Origin: Paenalcaligenes suwonensis
GTDB lineage: Bacteria; Pseudomonadota; Gammaproteobacteria; Burkholderiales; Burkholderiaceae_B
Assembly: GCF_011290505.1 (NCBI RefSeq)
Contig: NZ_JAANPV010000013.1
Span: 1-62,503, forward strand
Direction of reading: 5' to 3'
Length of the DNA: 62,503 nt
Shown here piece after piece: positions 27,082 through 35,469 of the stretch. Positions within the stretch are counted from its first letter, which is position 1, and each line of letters starts with the position of its first letter. Position numbers and translations under genes: made by a program. The notes beneath the pieces were generated by a model. It was given only the letters and a program-made list of their open reading frames with translations. It was not told where the DNA came from and did no database searches.

Positions 27082-28446
27082 TTAGCGCTTACCGCAAGAG
27101 GTCAGCATAAGATGCAGCGGTTGGTCTGGTCTAAGGGTGACGTGCAGGGCGGGTTTTGGGGGCGTCATACCAGTAGGAACAGAGAGCGTCCAGCGCAGCA
27201 AAATCATTGCAGCAATGGTTTTTATTTCAGCACTGGCTAAGTGCTGTCCTAAACAAACACGAGGCCCTATTCCAAAAGGCGCATAGGCGCCACGTGGCGT
27301 GTTTTTGTGATCGCTACCAAAGCGTTCAGGGCAGAATTTCTGTGGGTTGCTATACCATTTAATACTCCCTTGAATCAGCTGCAAAGGCACCATAAAAAGC
27401 GTACGTTTAGGAAATTGCCAAGGCCCTAAGCTTATCGGGTTGATAGCCCTGCGTGTCATTAACACGGGCGCAGCTGGGTACAGGCGCATGGTTTCCTCTA
27501 TGGTTTTAGTAAGGTAGGGAAGATCGGCCAGCTGGTCATACGTGGGTGTAGTGTCCTGCAATACACGGGCAATTTCTTCTTGTGCTTTCTGTTGGCATGT
27601 GGGGTTCGCGGCCATGCACCATGCCCACCACGTTAATGTAGCTGCGGTGGTTTCATGTCCGGCTAGAAACATAGTCATGCATTCATCACGAATAGCTTGG
27701 TGCGGCCATGCGTCTGGTTCGGCTTGCTGTAAATGTAGCAGGTGGGCCAGGAAATCGTCTGGCCAATTATCTGGGGTAGTCTGTAGCCGGTTTTCTATTT
27801 GATGATCAATCAACTGCGTTAATTGTTGTATGGCTTTTTTCTTCTTGCTGGGCAACCACCTAGGCCAACTGGCCATAGTAAAGAATTCTGCATTAGCAGC
27901 TTGGCTGGCGATTTGAACAGCGATTTCTGTTTTTTTGTTGTCATCACCTATACCTTGCGAAAACATGGTTTGCATGATGGCGTCCATGGTCAAAGAGGTA
28001 ATGGCACTTTCAATGTTCCAGCCCGCAGTAGATTCAGGCCATGTGCTGAGTGCATGTTGGGCTACATCGGTAATGCGCTTGTTCGTGTTACGTATCGCTT
28101 TAGGGGTGAAGTAGGGCTGCAAGGCACGGCGTTTTTGTGCCCATTGCTCACCTTCTGAAATCAGCACACTGTTGCCATGAAGTTGCGCCAGAACACGAAG
28201 GCCGCGCTCCCAACGGGTGAGATGGCTGTGATGCGTGACCAGTAATTCACGGGCTAAAGTAGGGGCACTCACTATCACTATATGCTCAGGCCAAACACGC
28301 AGATGAACAAGGTCACCATACTGCTGTTGCCATTCAGAAAGTGTTGCTAACATATCTTTAGACATGTGCCTGAATAGACGCCAGCCCGTTAATCCAGTTT
28401 TGGGTCCAGGTGGCCAAGTTTTACAGGTAGAGTGATGTGGCAGCAT
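27082..28446 (-). CDS. Cytochrome P450
   Basis: 454 residues, full length. Motifs in order: proline-rich start (WPPGPKTG), I-helix oxygen-activation motif AGHETTAATLTWW, K-helix ETMR (E-x-x-R), the PERF segment, and the heme loop FGIGPRVCLG with proximal Cys at about residue 398. No membrane anchor is apparent; it is probably cytosolic. It would hydroxylate a hydrophobic substrate using electrons from a ferredoxin or flavodoxin system, but no such partner is encoded nearby. It is divergent from a broken AraC regulator, which may once have controlled it. Confidence 0.93.
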   Translation of the reverse strand: MLPHHSTCKTWPPGPKTGLTGWRLFRHMSKDMLATLSEWQQQYGDLVHLRVWPEHIVIVSAPTLARELLVTHHSHLTRWERGLRVLAQLHGNSVLISEGEQWAQKRRALQPYFTPKAIRNTNKRITDVAQHALSTWPESTAGWNIESAITSLTMDAIMQTMFSQGIGDDNKKTEIAVQIASQAANAEFFTMASWPRWLPSKKKKAIQQLTQLIDHQIENRLQTTPDNWPDDFLAHLLHLQQAEPDAWPHQAIRDECMTMFLAGHETTAATLTWWAWCMAANPTCQQKAQEEIARVLQDTTPTYDQLADLPYLTKTIEETMRLYPAAPVLMTRRAINPISLGPWQFPKRTLFMVPLQLIQGSIKWYSNPQKFCPERFGSDHKNTPRGAYAPFGIGPRVCLGQHLASAEIKTIAAMILLRWTLSVPTGMTPPKPALHVTLRPDQPLHLMLTSCGKR

Positions 28447-28533
28447 AGAAGTATCCGTTTGAAGAAGAGGGGTCTACGCTGCTATTGCAACCCAGTAGTA
28501 AACACCTGTATTGAACCCAAACGACACACGGCT

Positions 28534-29472
28534 ATGCATGACAACGAAAGCAGCGTCAAACGTCCGTCAGACTATATGGAGCGATCACCCAGAGCGTTTT
28601 CTAGTGAACAGCGTTCATTAGCCATGCTGTACTCAGAAAAAAGCCTAGGTTGTAACGCGATTGTGGCAGTGGTTTGCCGGAATACTCGTGGAGCTATGCT
28701 TAGCGATGCGCAGCGGCTTTCGCATTTTCCCGCTTCGCCTTTGGTATGCCTTTCTTGGCATGACAGTTCTGGCGTAGGGGCTATAGATAGACAGCAGAAA
28801 CCTCCCTTGTGGAAGCCATTTGCCGAAAGTATTCTAATTTCAGGCAGTCAATCCATGCCAACGGTAAGTTGGTCACCGCAGGCTGGGCGTGTTGGGATGG
28901 TGTTCTTTACTGTTAGTGCAGCTCAGGAACTGTTCAATATTGATATAACCGCCATTCAAGATCGCAGTGTATGTGCAAGGCAGTTATTGGGTGCTACCTG
29001 ATTTGTTATGTTTGAGCAGTTGCTTGCATCCACGGACGATGCAACTACTTTAGCCATCCTCAACCGCCATATTTCGTCTCGCTGGTTTAGTACACAATCT
29101 GCTTCTAATCCTGTTCAAGGCTTACGGTATGCTGGGCGTAGGTGGGTTGATGCGCTAGTGTCACAAGCCACCCTATGGCAACGTGGCCGCAGTCTTAGAC
29201 AAGTAGAGCGTAAAGTAAAAGCCTTAAGCGGAAGATCGCTACGCGAGTGGCAAACATTAGTAAGCACAGAAACAGCCTTTTTTGAAACGGCTCAAGATGA
29301 TCGTGATGTACTGAGCAGGGTAGATTGGGCGGCACTAGCATTAGATGCGGGTTTTTCTGACCAAGCTCATTTAAGTCGCGCTGTAAAACGTATCACTGGT
29401 TTTCCTCCTGCGGAGTTTGCTAGGCGATTCGTTGAAGACGAGTCGTTATGGATTTATAGGCTGTGGGTGTAA
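28534..29472 (+). pseudogene. AraC-family regulator interrupted by an in-frame TGA
   Basis: Two halves share one reading frame. The first (28534-29001, from the start codon giving MHDNESS) encodes an effector domain ending in QLLGAT followed by TGA (28999-29001). The second (29008-29472) carries the AraC DNA-binding domain, with WAALALDAGFSDQAHLSRA and KRITGFPPAEFARR as the second helix-turn-helix and signature. A single change, for example CGA to TGA, would explain the break, and read-through would give about 312 residues, normal for the family. An ATG at 29008 could restart translation of the DNA-binding half alone. It is divergent from the P450 gene, its likely target. Confidence 0.72.
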
Positions 29473-29612
29473 AGCAGGGTTAAAGCTTAGGGTTTGTACT
29501 ATTTCGTTAAAAATGAATTCACGTAACTTATTGATTAATATAAAAATAAGTAATATCAATGTAGGTGATAACTAATATTAATTTTGGTTATGTTGAAAAT
29601 TTAACTATATTT

Positions 29613-29635
29613 CCTCCCAATTACAGGAGGTATTT
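29613..29635 (+). promoter_or_regulatory. Strong Shine-Dalgarno that can pair with an upstream CCTCC
   Basis: ACAGGAGG (29623-29630) is an excellent ribosome-binding site for the ATG at 29636. CCTCC at 29613-29617 is exactly complementary to GGAGG and could sequester it in a small hairpin. The 140 bases upstream are very AT-rich, with a CTTATT/AATAAG inverted repeat. Confidence 0.45.
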
Positions 29636-30937
29636 ATGTCTGCTCAGCGACAAGTAGTCTATCAACCCAAACGTGCCTCTATGGCTGCGTTCGTGGGTAC
29701 GATGATCGAATGGTATGACTTTTATATTTATGCAATGGCAGCTGCATTGATATTTGGTCAATTGTTTTTCCCGAACACCAGCGGCTTTTACGGCACACTG
29801 GCCTCGTTTGGTACATTTGCGGTGGGTTTCTTTGCTCGCCCATTAGGCGGCATTATTTTTGGCCACATTGGTGACAAAATTGGCCGTAAAAAATCCCTAG
29901 TGATTACCTTATTCATGATGGGCGGAGCCACTGTCTTTATTGGCTTATTGCCAACCTATACATCTATTGGTGTATGGGCCCCCGTTTTGTTAGTGGTGTT
30001 AAGGCTAATACAAGGTATTGCTGTAGGTGGTGAGTGGGGTGGTGCGGTATTGATGGCGGGTGAACACGCCGAAGATAAGAAGAACCGTACGTTTCTGGCG
30101 TCATTTGCCCAGCTTGGTAGCCCAGCAGGGTTAATCATGGCTACGTTGATGTTTAAGCTGGTAACCAGCTTAGATGATGCAGCATTCTTGGAATGGGGCT
30201 GGCGTGTACCTTTTCTATTCAGCTTTGTAATGTTGGTGATTGGCTTTTTCATTCGTATGAGTGTGAATGAGTCTCCCGAGTTTTTAAAAGCCCAAGAAGA
30301 GCGTCAGAAAACACAGAATGTACCAGCGCAGTTGCCATTGAAAGAAGTGTTGAGCAAGCACACCTTGCTGTTAACAGCAGCGATTGGTGCCAACGTGTTG
30401 GGTATTGCTGGTTTTTACTTCACTAATACGTTCATGCTGGCCTATACCACGCAATATCTGAAGATGGACAGAAGTCTGATCTTGAATGGCTTATTGATGG
30501 TATCGATTATGCAGTTCTTTATCACACCCATTTCAGCGCATATTGCGAAGAAGGTTGGTAATAGCCGGTTCTTAATTATTACTTCCTTGCTGTCCGTGTT
30601 TACGCCCTATGTCATGTTCTCTTTCGTGGATATGGGGACCTTAACGGCAGTAACGATTGGTGTGGGTATTGCTGTGCTGGGATTGGGGGCTTACTACGCT
30701 GTGATTGCAGGTTTTGTGAGTGAGTTCTTCCCAACTAACGTGCGTTATACCGGAATTTCTATGGGTTATCAGGTTTCAGGTGCAATTTTTGGTGGCCTGA
30801 CACCTATTCTGGGCACGATCTTAGCTGAGCGTTTTCAAGGTGAGTGGTGGCCATTAGCCTTGCTATTCAGCGTGATCTCTTTGTTATCACTGGTGTCAGT
30901 GTTAACGCTTGCCTCCAGATATAAGCCAGTTGTTTAA
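29636..30937 (+). CDS. MFS transporter of the MHS (metabolite:H+ symporter) family
   Basis: 433 residues, 12 helices. The family signature is at the start, FVGTMIEWYDFYIYAMAAAL, followed by GFFARPLGGIIFGHIGDKIGRK and RLIQGIAVGGEWGGAVL. Relatives (ProP, ShiA, KgtP, CitA) import organic acids, betaines or shikimate with protons. It is followed after 15 bases by a deacetylase-like enzyme, so it probably imports that enzyme's substrate, although this is an inference. Confidence 0.88.
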   Translation: MSAQRQVVYQPKRASMAAFVGTMIEWYDFYIYAMAAALIFGQLFFPNTSGFYGTLASFGTFAVGFFARPLGGIIFGHIGDKIGRKKSLVITLFMMGGATVFIGLLPTYTSIGVWAPVLLVVLRLIQGIAVGGEWGGAVLMAGEHAEDKKNRTFLASFAQLGSPAGLIMATLMFKLVTSLDDAAFLEWGWRVPFLFSFVMLVIGFFIRMSVNESPEFLKAQEERQKTQNVPAQLPLKEVLSKHTLLLTAAIGANVLGIAGFYFTNTFMLAYTTQYLKMDRSLILNGLLMVSIMQFFITPISAHIAKKVGNSRFLIITSLLSVFTPYVMFSFVDMGTLTAVTIGVGIAVLGLGAYYAVIAGFVSEFFPTNVRYTGISMGYQVSGAIFGGLTPILGTILAERFQGEWWPLALLFSVISLLSLVSVLTLASRYKPVV

Positions 30938-30952
30938 GTAAGGAATTCGGTA

Positions 30953-31972
30953 ATGAAAGCGTATTTTCATGACAATCAACTATTGCATTGTCCTCAGAGT
31001 TATTTTTCACGCGGCAAGATGCGTGTTCCGCAAGAGGTTCCCGCACGTTTAGTAGAACTGCGTAAAGCAGCTGAAAATGTAGGGTTAGAGGTATGTGCTC
31101 CGACGGATGCCGGAGCAGGTCCCATATCCGCTGTACATAATATGGATTACTTACGTTTCTTGCAGTCTGCACATGCAGAGTGGAAGCAGCTCCCAGAAGA
31201 TTGGGGCGATGAGGTAATGTCCAATATTTTTGTACGTGAGCCCAACCCTTTGCGTGGTGTATTGGCGAAAGCCGCTAAGTATTTGGCGGATGGTAGTTGC
31301 CCAGTAGGAGAACATACCTGGCAGGCTGCGTACTGGTCCGCGCAGTGTGCGATTGCAGCAAGTCGTGATGTGTTAGCGGGTGAGCAGTTTGCGTATGCAG
31401 GTTGCCGTCCTCCGGGCCATCACGCCAGAGCAGACGCAGCGGGAGGCTTTTGTTATCTCAATAATGCGGCCATTGCAGCACAAGAGCTACGCCAACGTTT
31501 TAAACGTGTAGTTGTGCTTGATACCGACATGCACCATGGGCAAGGCATTCAAGAAATTTTCTATGACCGTGATGATGTGTACTACATCTCTATACATGGT
31601 TGTCCTGAGAACTTTTATCCTGTAGTCGCTGGCTTTGAAGAAGAGCGTGGGGAGGGTGCGGGCACGGGTTACAACCTTAATTTACCCATGCCACATGGCT
31701 CTGGTGAGGCGGTGTTTTTTGAGAAACTAACACAAGCTATGCAGGCTATTCATCTGTATCAAGCCGATGCGATTGTTTTGTCTTTGGGTTTTGATATTTA
31801 CGAAAAAGACCCTCAAACTCAGGTAGCGGTTACTACAGAAGGCTTTAAGCGCTTGGGGGCGGCTATTCAATCCTTGAATTTACCTACAGTAGTGGTTCAA
31901 GAGGGGGGATACTTCATTGAAGACTTGGCAGAGAATGCTGTGAGTTTTTTCAACGGTGTGCTTAAACCATAA
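30953..31972 (+). CDS. Histone-deacetylase-family amidohydrolase, acetylpolyamine amidohydrolase-like
   Basis: 339 residues. HDAC superfamily motifs: RPPGHHARADAAGGFCYLNN (catalytic His pair), VVLDTDMHHGQGIQEIF (zinc-binding Asp and His), and GGYFIEDL near the C-terminus. The HDAC-like loop that narrows the site in acetylpolyamine amidohydrolases appears to be present (residues 75-115). It would use Zn2+ to deacetylate N-acetylated polyamines or similar cytosolic amides. It is preceded by an MHS transporter and followed by a LysR regulator, all in one direction and tightly spaced. Confidence 0.85.
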   Translation: MKAYFHDNQLLHCPQSYFSRGKMRVPQEVPARLVELRKAAENVGLEVCAPTDAGAGPISAVHNMDYLRFLQSAHAEWKQLPEDWGDEVMSNIFVREPNPLRGVLAKAAKYLADGSCPVGEHTWQAAYWSAQCAIAASRDVLAGEQFAYAGCRPPGHHARADAAGGFCYLNNAAIAAQELRQRFKRVVVLDTDMHHGQGIQEIFYDRDDVYYISIHGCPENFYPVVAGFEEERGEGAGTGYNLNLPMPHGSGEAVFFEKLTQAMQAIHLYQADAIVLSLGFDIYEKDPQTQVAVTTEGFKRLGAAIQSLNLPTVVVQEGGYFIEDLAENAVSFFNGVLKP

Positions 31973-32011
31973 GTGATGGTTGTTCATGCGCGTAGAATAG
32001 GTCACAACATC

Positions 32012-33004
32012 ATGGAATACACTACGGGCATGGACAGAGAGATCAAAGAAACTAAAGGGCGTAGGCATATTTCCGAGCGCATCGATTGGAACTTGTTACG
32101 CACTTTTGTCTTTATTGTGCAAATGCAGGGCATAGGGAAGGCGGCAGAGGCATTAAGCTTAAGTCAGCCTGCGGTGAGCCAAGCCCTAGGCCGATTAGAG
32201 CAGGCGCTGGATGGTGTGTTATTACATCGTCGTCAAGGCGACTTTCGCCTGACATCCTTGGGCGAAGAGGTATATGCAATCGGTAGAGATATGTTTTCTA
32301 CCGCAGCACGCCTAGATAATGTCTCATCGTTAACGCAAAAGAGCTCTGTATTTGGCACCTTGCGCTTGCTGGTGATGAGCAAAGTAAAATCATCTTTGTA
32401 CGATGAGTTTTTGGCTCAGTTTTACAGACGCTATCCCTCGGTTGAATTCCGAGTAGAGGTAATGCAAAGCTCTGCTATTTTGGAAGCATTAGAGCGCGGC
32501 GTACCGGCATTAGGGATTTGTATGGCTCGCAAATTTCCCGCTAAACTTCAACGTCTACTATTTTTGCGTCATCGCTACGCCATTGTCTGCGGTCGCCATC
32601 ACCCCTTGTTCAAACAACAGCGTCCTGTAGAACTACAGGATTTGCTGCATCAAGGCTTTGTGGGGTTCGAGAGCGATCAAATTGGCGATACCTTATCCCC
32701 GCTGACAATCTTCCGTGACGAACAAGGCTTCGATGGCCGTATTATTGCCACCTCGCAGAACATTGAAGAAATTCACCGCATGATTGTTGCGGGGTTAGGG
32801 CTGGGTTTTTTACCAGAACATTTAATCGTTCAAGATGTACTTAATGGCGATTTGAAGCGTTTGCTACCGAGCAAGATAGTGGCAGAGCTGGATGTGTTTT
32901 TGGTGTGGCACCCAGAGCGGCGCATGTCGTTAGTAGAGCAAGTGTTTCTTGAGGAGATGCAAACCTTTTTACAAGGGGCACCCTTAGAGGCGCGTGCGCA
33001 TTAA
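32012..33004 (+). CDS. LysR-type transcriptional regulator
   Basis: The helix-turn-helix (IDWNLLRTFVFIVQMQGIGK and AALSLSQPAVSQALGRLEQ-like segments) is followed by the effector-binding domain. I choose ATG 32012 with an AGG 10 bases upstream; earlier in-frame starts at 31973/31976 lack a ribosome site. It lies immediately after the amidohydrolase gene and on the same strand, so it may be translated from the same transcript and regulate it. Length is about 330 residues, normal. Confidence 0.87.
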   Translation: MEYTTGMDREIKETKGRRHISERIDWNLLRTFVFIVQMQGIGKAAEALSLSQPAVSQALGRLEQALDGVLLHRRQGDFRLTSLGEEVYAIGRDMFSTAARLDNVSSLTQKSSVFGTLRLLVMSKVKSSLYDEFLAQFYRRYPSVEFRVEVMQSSAILEALERGVPALGICMARKFPAKLQRLLFLRHRYAIVCGRHHPLFKQQRPVELQDLLHQGFVGFESDQIGDTLSPLTIFRDEQGFDGRIIATSQNIEEIHRMIVAGLGLGFLPEHLIVQDVLNGDLKRLLPSKIVAELDVFLVWHPERRMSLVEQVFLEEMQTFLQGAPLEARAH

Positions 33005-33055
33005 CGGTGCATCTGCTTTCTCTGAAACGTCCTATAGCCAGTGCAGTGGCACGCT

Positions 33056-33202
33056 TCAGGCGTTGTTCGGTGTTGGTGCTAGCCAGTCATTTGGCAGTTG
33101 CTTGATATAACTGCTCGCTAGCACTCGGAGGCGGTGATCGTTGTATTCAAAAATATCATTATCGTTGACCACACGCGGTTCACCCAGTTCTTGTAGAGCG
33201 CG
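33056..33202 (-). pseudogene. Decayed C-terminal fragment of an unidentified protein
   Basis: Read on the minus strand this stretch encodes ALQELGEPRVVNDNDIF followed by EYNDHRLRVLASSYIKQLP and a stop codon. It has protein-like composition but no start: a TGA lies two codons upstream. The preceding bases (to about 33240) in another frame read GGQKPKDLSDAL, which would join smoothly after a one-base shift. This looks like the tail of a frameshifted gene. I do not recognise the family. Confidence 0.4.
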
Positions 33203-33612
33203 TCAGACAGATCTTTAGGTTTCTGCCCTCCACAGTTCAGGAGTCTGAACTATCTGGCTATAGAGATTTCAGATGCCCTCTGACGATGGAATGTCTCGTC
33301 CATAAATCTGTATATTCGAAACTCGCCTACACTTTAGTATTCACAAAGTCGCTACGTGCATGACACGGCAGAAGCGACATTACTACCCGAAATGCAGTAT
33401 TCATTAGCACTTCTTTTGCTGTGAATTGGGTGCGTATAGTTGGGCAGGCCTGTGCCCGCCTTTTAAGCGTAGGCAAAGAGCAGTAGATGTACTTGAGGCA
33501 GATTACACAGAGTTTTGCTTGATTACATAAGCAGGTGGTGTGAGACATTGCATCACGTGGCAGCTGGGCATAATGCTAGAAATCACGCGAAAGTCACGTA
33601 CAGCAAGCACAA

Positions 33613-33649
33613 AAGGAAAAGGGTTTACAGTCCGGTAAACTGTAAACCC
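33613..33649 (-). terminator. Terminator of the tRNA-Pro gene
   Basis: GGGTTTACAGT and ACTGTAAACCC form an 11-base-pair stem; on the minus strand it is followed by TTTTCCTTTTG. It lies about 20 bases beyond the tRNA 3' end. Confidence 0.8.
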
Positions 33650-33670
33650 TTGATTTTCCTGAGGTATTCT

Positions 33671-33748
<78 letters not shown>

Positions 33749-33827
33749 GAGAATTAAACTATAGCCTATGTAACAGACTTTTGTCAACTAATTCGGGTGT
33801 GCTATACGCAGTTTGTTAGAGACTATT

Positions 33828-34058
33828 TTAGTGCGATGCCTCAATGGTGAGATCTTTAATTAGTACCGCAAAACGGTCAGAGGCGGGCAGGTTACAGCTG
33901 CCTATACGCACATTGACAGTTTCGCCGTACAACTCAGAGAGTGCGCGGGCGATAGTTTGTTCGGTTTCGGCGATGGATTTAGATTTGAATAGTTTTCCTA
34001 CTGCTGGCAGTTCAACCAACTGATCTAAGATGCTTTGATTGGGTCTGTTTTCATACAT
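33828..34058 (-). CDS. Small hypothetical protein
   Basis: Start at ATG 34058 is set by AGGAGA 6-11 bases upstream, giving 76 residues. It is soluble, mixed-charge, with an amphipathic first half (NQSILDQLVELPAVGKLF) and a predicted alpha/beta second half (TVNVRIGSCNLPASDRFAVLI). No known family is recognised. It is divergent from the YqaE/YodC pair. Confidence 0.6.
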   Translation of the reverse strand: MYENRPNQSILDQLVELPAVGKLFKSKSIAETEQTIARALSELYGETVNVRIGSCNLPASDRFAVLIKDLTIEASH

Positions 34059-34201
34059 AATTGTCTCCTGATAGCACAATAGGTTATGTAGCCTCATGGT
34101 AGGGGCTTATGTAGTGCGGTGATTTGTGTCACATCAACAAATGCGTATATTTCACGGACAATCTGTAGGGTTTTATAAAAAAACGCTAGAGTAGGCAGCA
34201 G

Positions 34202-34241
34202 ATCGCTACTGTGAAAGGGGTTCGCACAGTAGAATAGCGAT
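34202..34241 (+). promoter_or_regulatory. Leader hairpin before the YqaE-like gene
   Basis: ATCGCTACTGTG and CACAGTAGAATAGCGAT pair over 12 positions with a small internal bulge, capped by a loop of about 11 bases. The following ribosome site ACAGGAGG (34251-34258) lies 9 bases before the ATG. The structure probably belongs to the 5' leader; its role is unknown. Confidence 0.4.
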
Positions 34242-34267
34242 AGAGCTATTACAGGAGGTAAGTTGTT

Positions 34268-34462
34268 ATGCGTTTGCTGATTGCGCTGTTATTGCCGTGG
34301 TTGGTGTTTTTTACCATCAAGCGTCCTGTTTCTGGCATTATTTGCCTGATTTTACAGATCACGATTATTGGTTGGATTCCGGCTGCCATTTGGGCTGTGT
34401 ATGCGCTTAGCCAATACAATACGGATAAGAAAATCGCAGAGGCGTTTGGACGTAAGTTTTGA
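34268..34462 (+). CDS. YqaE/Pmp3-family small membrane protein
   Basis: 64 residues with two hydrophobic helices (LLIALLLPWLVFFTI and IICLILQITIIGWIPAAIWAVYA, the latter written in parts) and a charged C-terminus. The W-I-P-A-A-I-W-A-V-Y-A end of helix 2 is the Pmp3 signature. Such proteins respond to salt, cold or membrane-potential stress. It is followed closely by a YodC-like gene. Confidence 0.85.
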   Translation: MRLLIALLLPWLVFFTIKRPVSGIICLILQITIIGWIPAAIWAVYALSQYNTDKKIAEAFGRKF

Positions 34463-34473
34463 GTACTAAGGTT

Positions 34474-34662
34474 ATGACAGAAGTGAAGTGGAATATTGGT
34501 GACGTGGTGCAGCTTAAAAGTGGCGGACCGCGCATGACAGTGACCCAACTGGGCTTAACTCACGGCAGGGTAGAGTGTTCATGGTTTGTGGCAGAAACAG
34601 AGTTGCGCTCTGCCTTCATTCACTCGTTGGCGATTGGCCGTGTAAGCGATGTACAGAAGTAA
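34474..34662 (+). CDS. YodC-family (DUF2158) protein
   Basis: 62 residues from the ATG at 34474; a TTG at 34459 overlapping the previous stop is the alternative. The family mark is IGDVVQLKSGGPRMTV followed by a short beta-rich domain ending with a Cys-Ser-Trp-Phe segment. DUF2158 domains form small SH3-like barrels of unknown role. It shares a transcript with the YqaE-like gene and ends at a terminator. Confidence 0.82.
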   Translation: MTEVKWNIGDVVQLKSGGPRMTVTQLGLTHGRVECSWFVAETELRSAFIHSLAIGRVSDVQK

Positions 34663-34666
34663 AGAA

Positions 34667-34697
34667 AATAGCCCGCATTAAGCGGGCTATTTTTTTG
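34667..34697. terminator. Bidirectional intrinsic terminator
   Basis: AAAATAGCCCGC-atta-AGCGGGCTATTTTTTT: a strong stem with a T7 run, between the YodC-like gene and the convergent exonuclease gene. Confidence 0.88.
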
Positions 34698-34698
34698 T

Positions 34699-35364
34699 TT
34701 AAAAGGTGGCTTGTACGGCCATTTTTACGTACGGGTCTAGACTGTCTTGGCGCAGTAGCCAAGCTTTGTAGTCAGGCGGTAGATCTGCAATAGGCATACC
34801 ACGGTGTTTACCAAAGGGCATAATGCTAGGCACACGAGCTTGTTCAGAATAGCGCCACAGTTCTTCCCATGTGCTGATAGGGGTAGTCATGGCGTGTAGC
34901 AAGGCGCGCAGCACGTCTAAGCAGTTGCGTACATCCGCTAATGCAGAGTGAGCATTTTTTAGGCGTTCGCGTGCGTTGGCCCTGTCAATGTAGTACACCA
35001 ACGCTGATTGGCTGTGGCTATCGACTTGTGGGAATAGCTGTTTGCTTAGCGCCAAGGTGCAGATGCGTTTGACGTCGGGTTTGCCGGCAACTTCCCAGTC
35101 GTAGTCTACGTTGTGACCAATAATGTATTGGGTATCCGCAGGAAGTTGGAAGGTGGTGTGTGCTGGGCAACTAGCCAACTCTTCATCATAAATGTGGTGT
35201 ACAGCCAGTGCGCCCAGAGTAATGGCTTCGCTGGGTTTATAACGCTGTTCAAACTCTTCAAGTACGGTGAGGTTGGCAGGGGTGTCCAGCTTAAGCCAGG
35301 CGGCTTCAATGACTTGCGGGGCGCGGGTGCCCGTGGTTTCTGTATCAAATAATAGCGCACTCAT
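34699..35364 (-). CDS. DEDDh 3'-5' exonuclease (ExoX-like)
   Basis: 221 residues. Exo I is LLFDTETTGT (Asp7, Glu9), Exo II IIGHNVDYDWEV, and Exo III HSALADVRNCLDVL (His and Asp). A C-terminal DUF3820-type tail follows (PFGKHRGMPIADLPPDYKAWLL). This architecture occurs in exodeoxyribonuclease X-like proteins that trim single-stranded DNA during repair. It is a single gene, converging on the YqaE/YodC operon through a shared terminator. Confidence 0.86.
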   Translation of the reverse strand: MSALLFDTETTGTRAPQVIEAAWLKLDTPANLTVLEEFEQRYKPSEAITLGALAVHHIYDEELASCPAHTTFQLPADTQYIIGHNVDYDWEVAGKPDVKRICTLALSKQLFPQVDSHSQSALVYYIDRANARERLKNAHSALADVRNCLDVLRALLHAMTTPISTWEELWRYSEQARVPSIMPFGKHRGMPIADLPPDYKAWLLRQDSLDPYVKMAVQATF

Positions 35365-35469
35365 CAGCCTTTTCCTGTGTAGGGTTCACTCTTCTACGTA
35401 CCGCCCCGCAAAGGGGCGGCCTGATCAGGAATTGTAGACCGCTTGTAGGTGCTTTTGCTAGGGTGCGGT

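Larger units (their letters stand above)
33005..33670. other. Non-coding tract on the 3' side of tRNA-Pro
   Basis: About 665 bases with no credible intact gene. It holds decayed coding sequence on the minus strand (33056-33240, described separately), the tRNA terminator at its right end and a GGGCAGGCCTGTGCCC hairpin near 33445. The 3' flank of a tRNA is a frequent integration site, so this could be the scar of a lost element; no attachment repeat was found. Confidence 0.5.
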
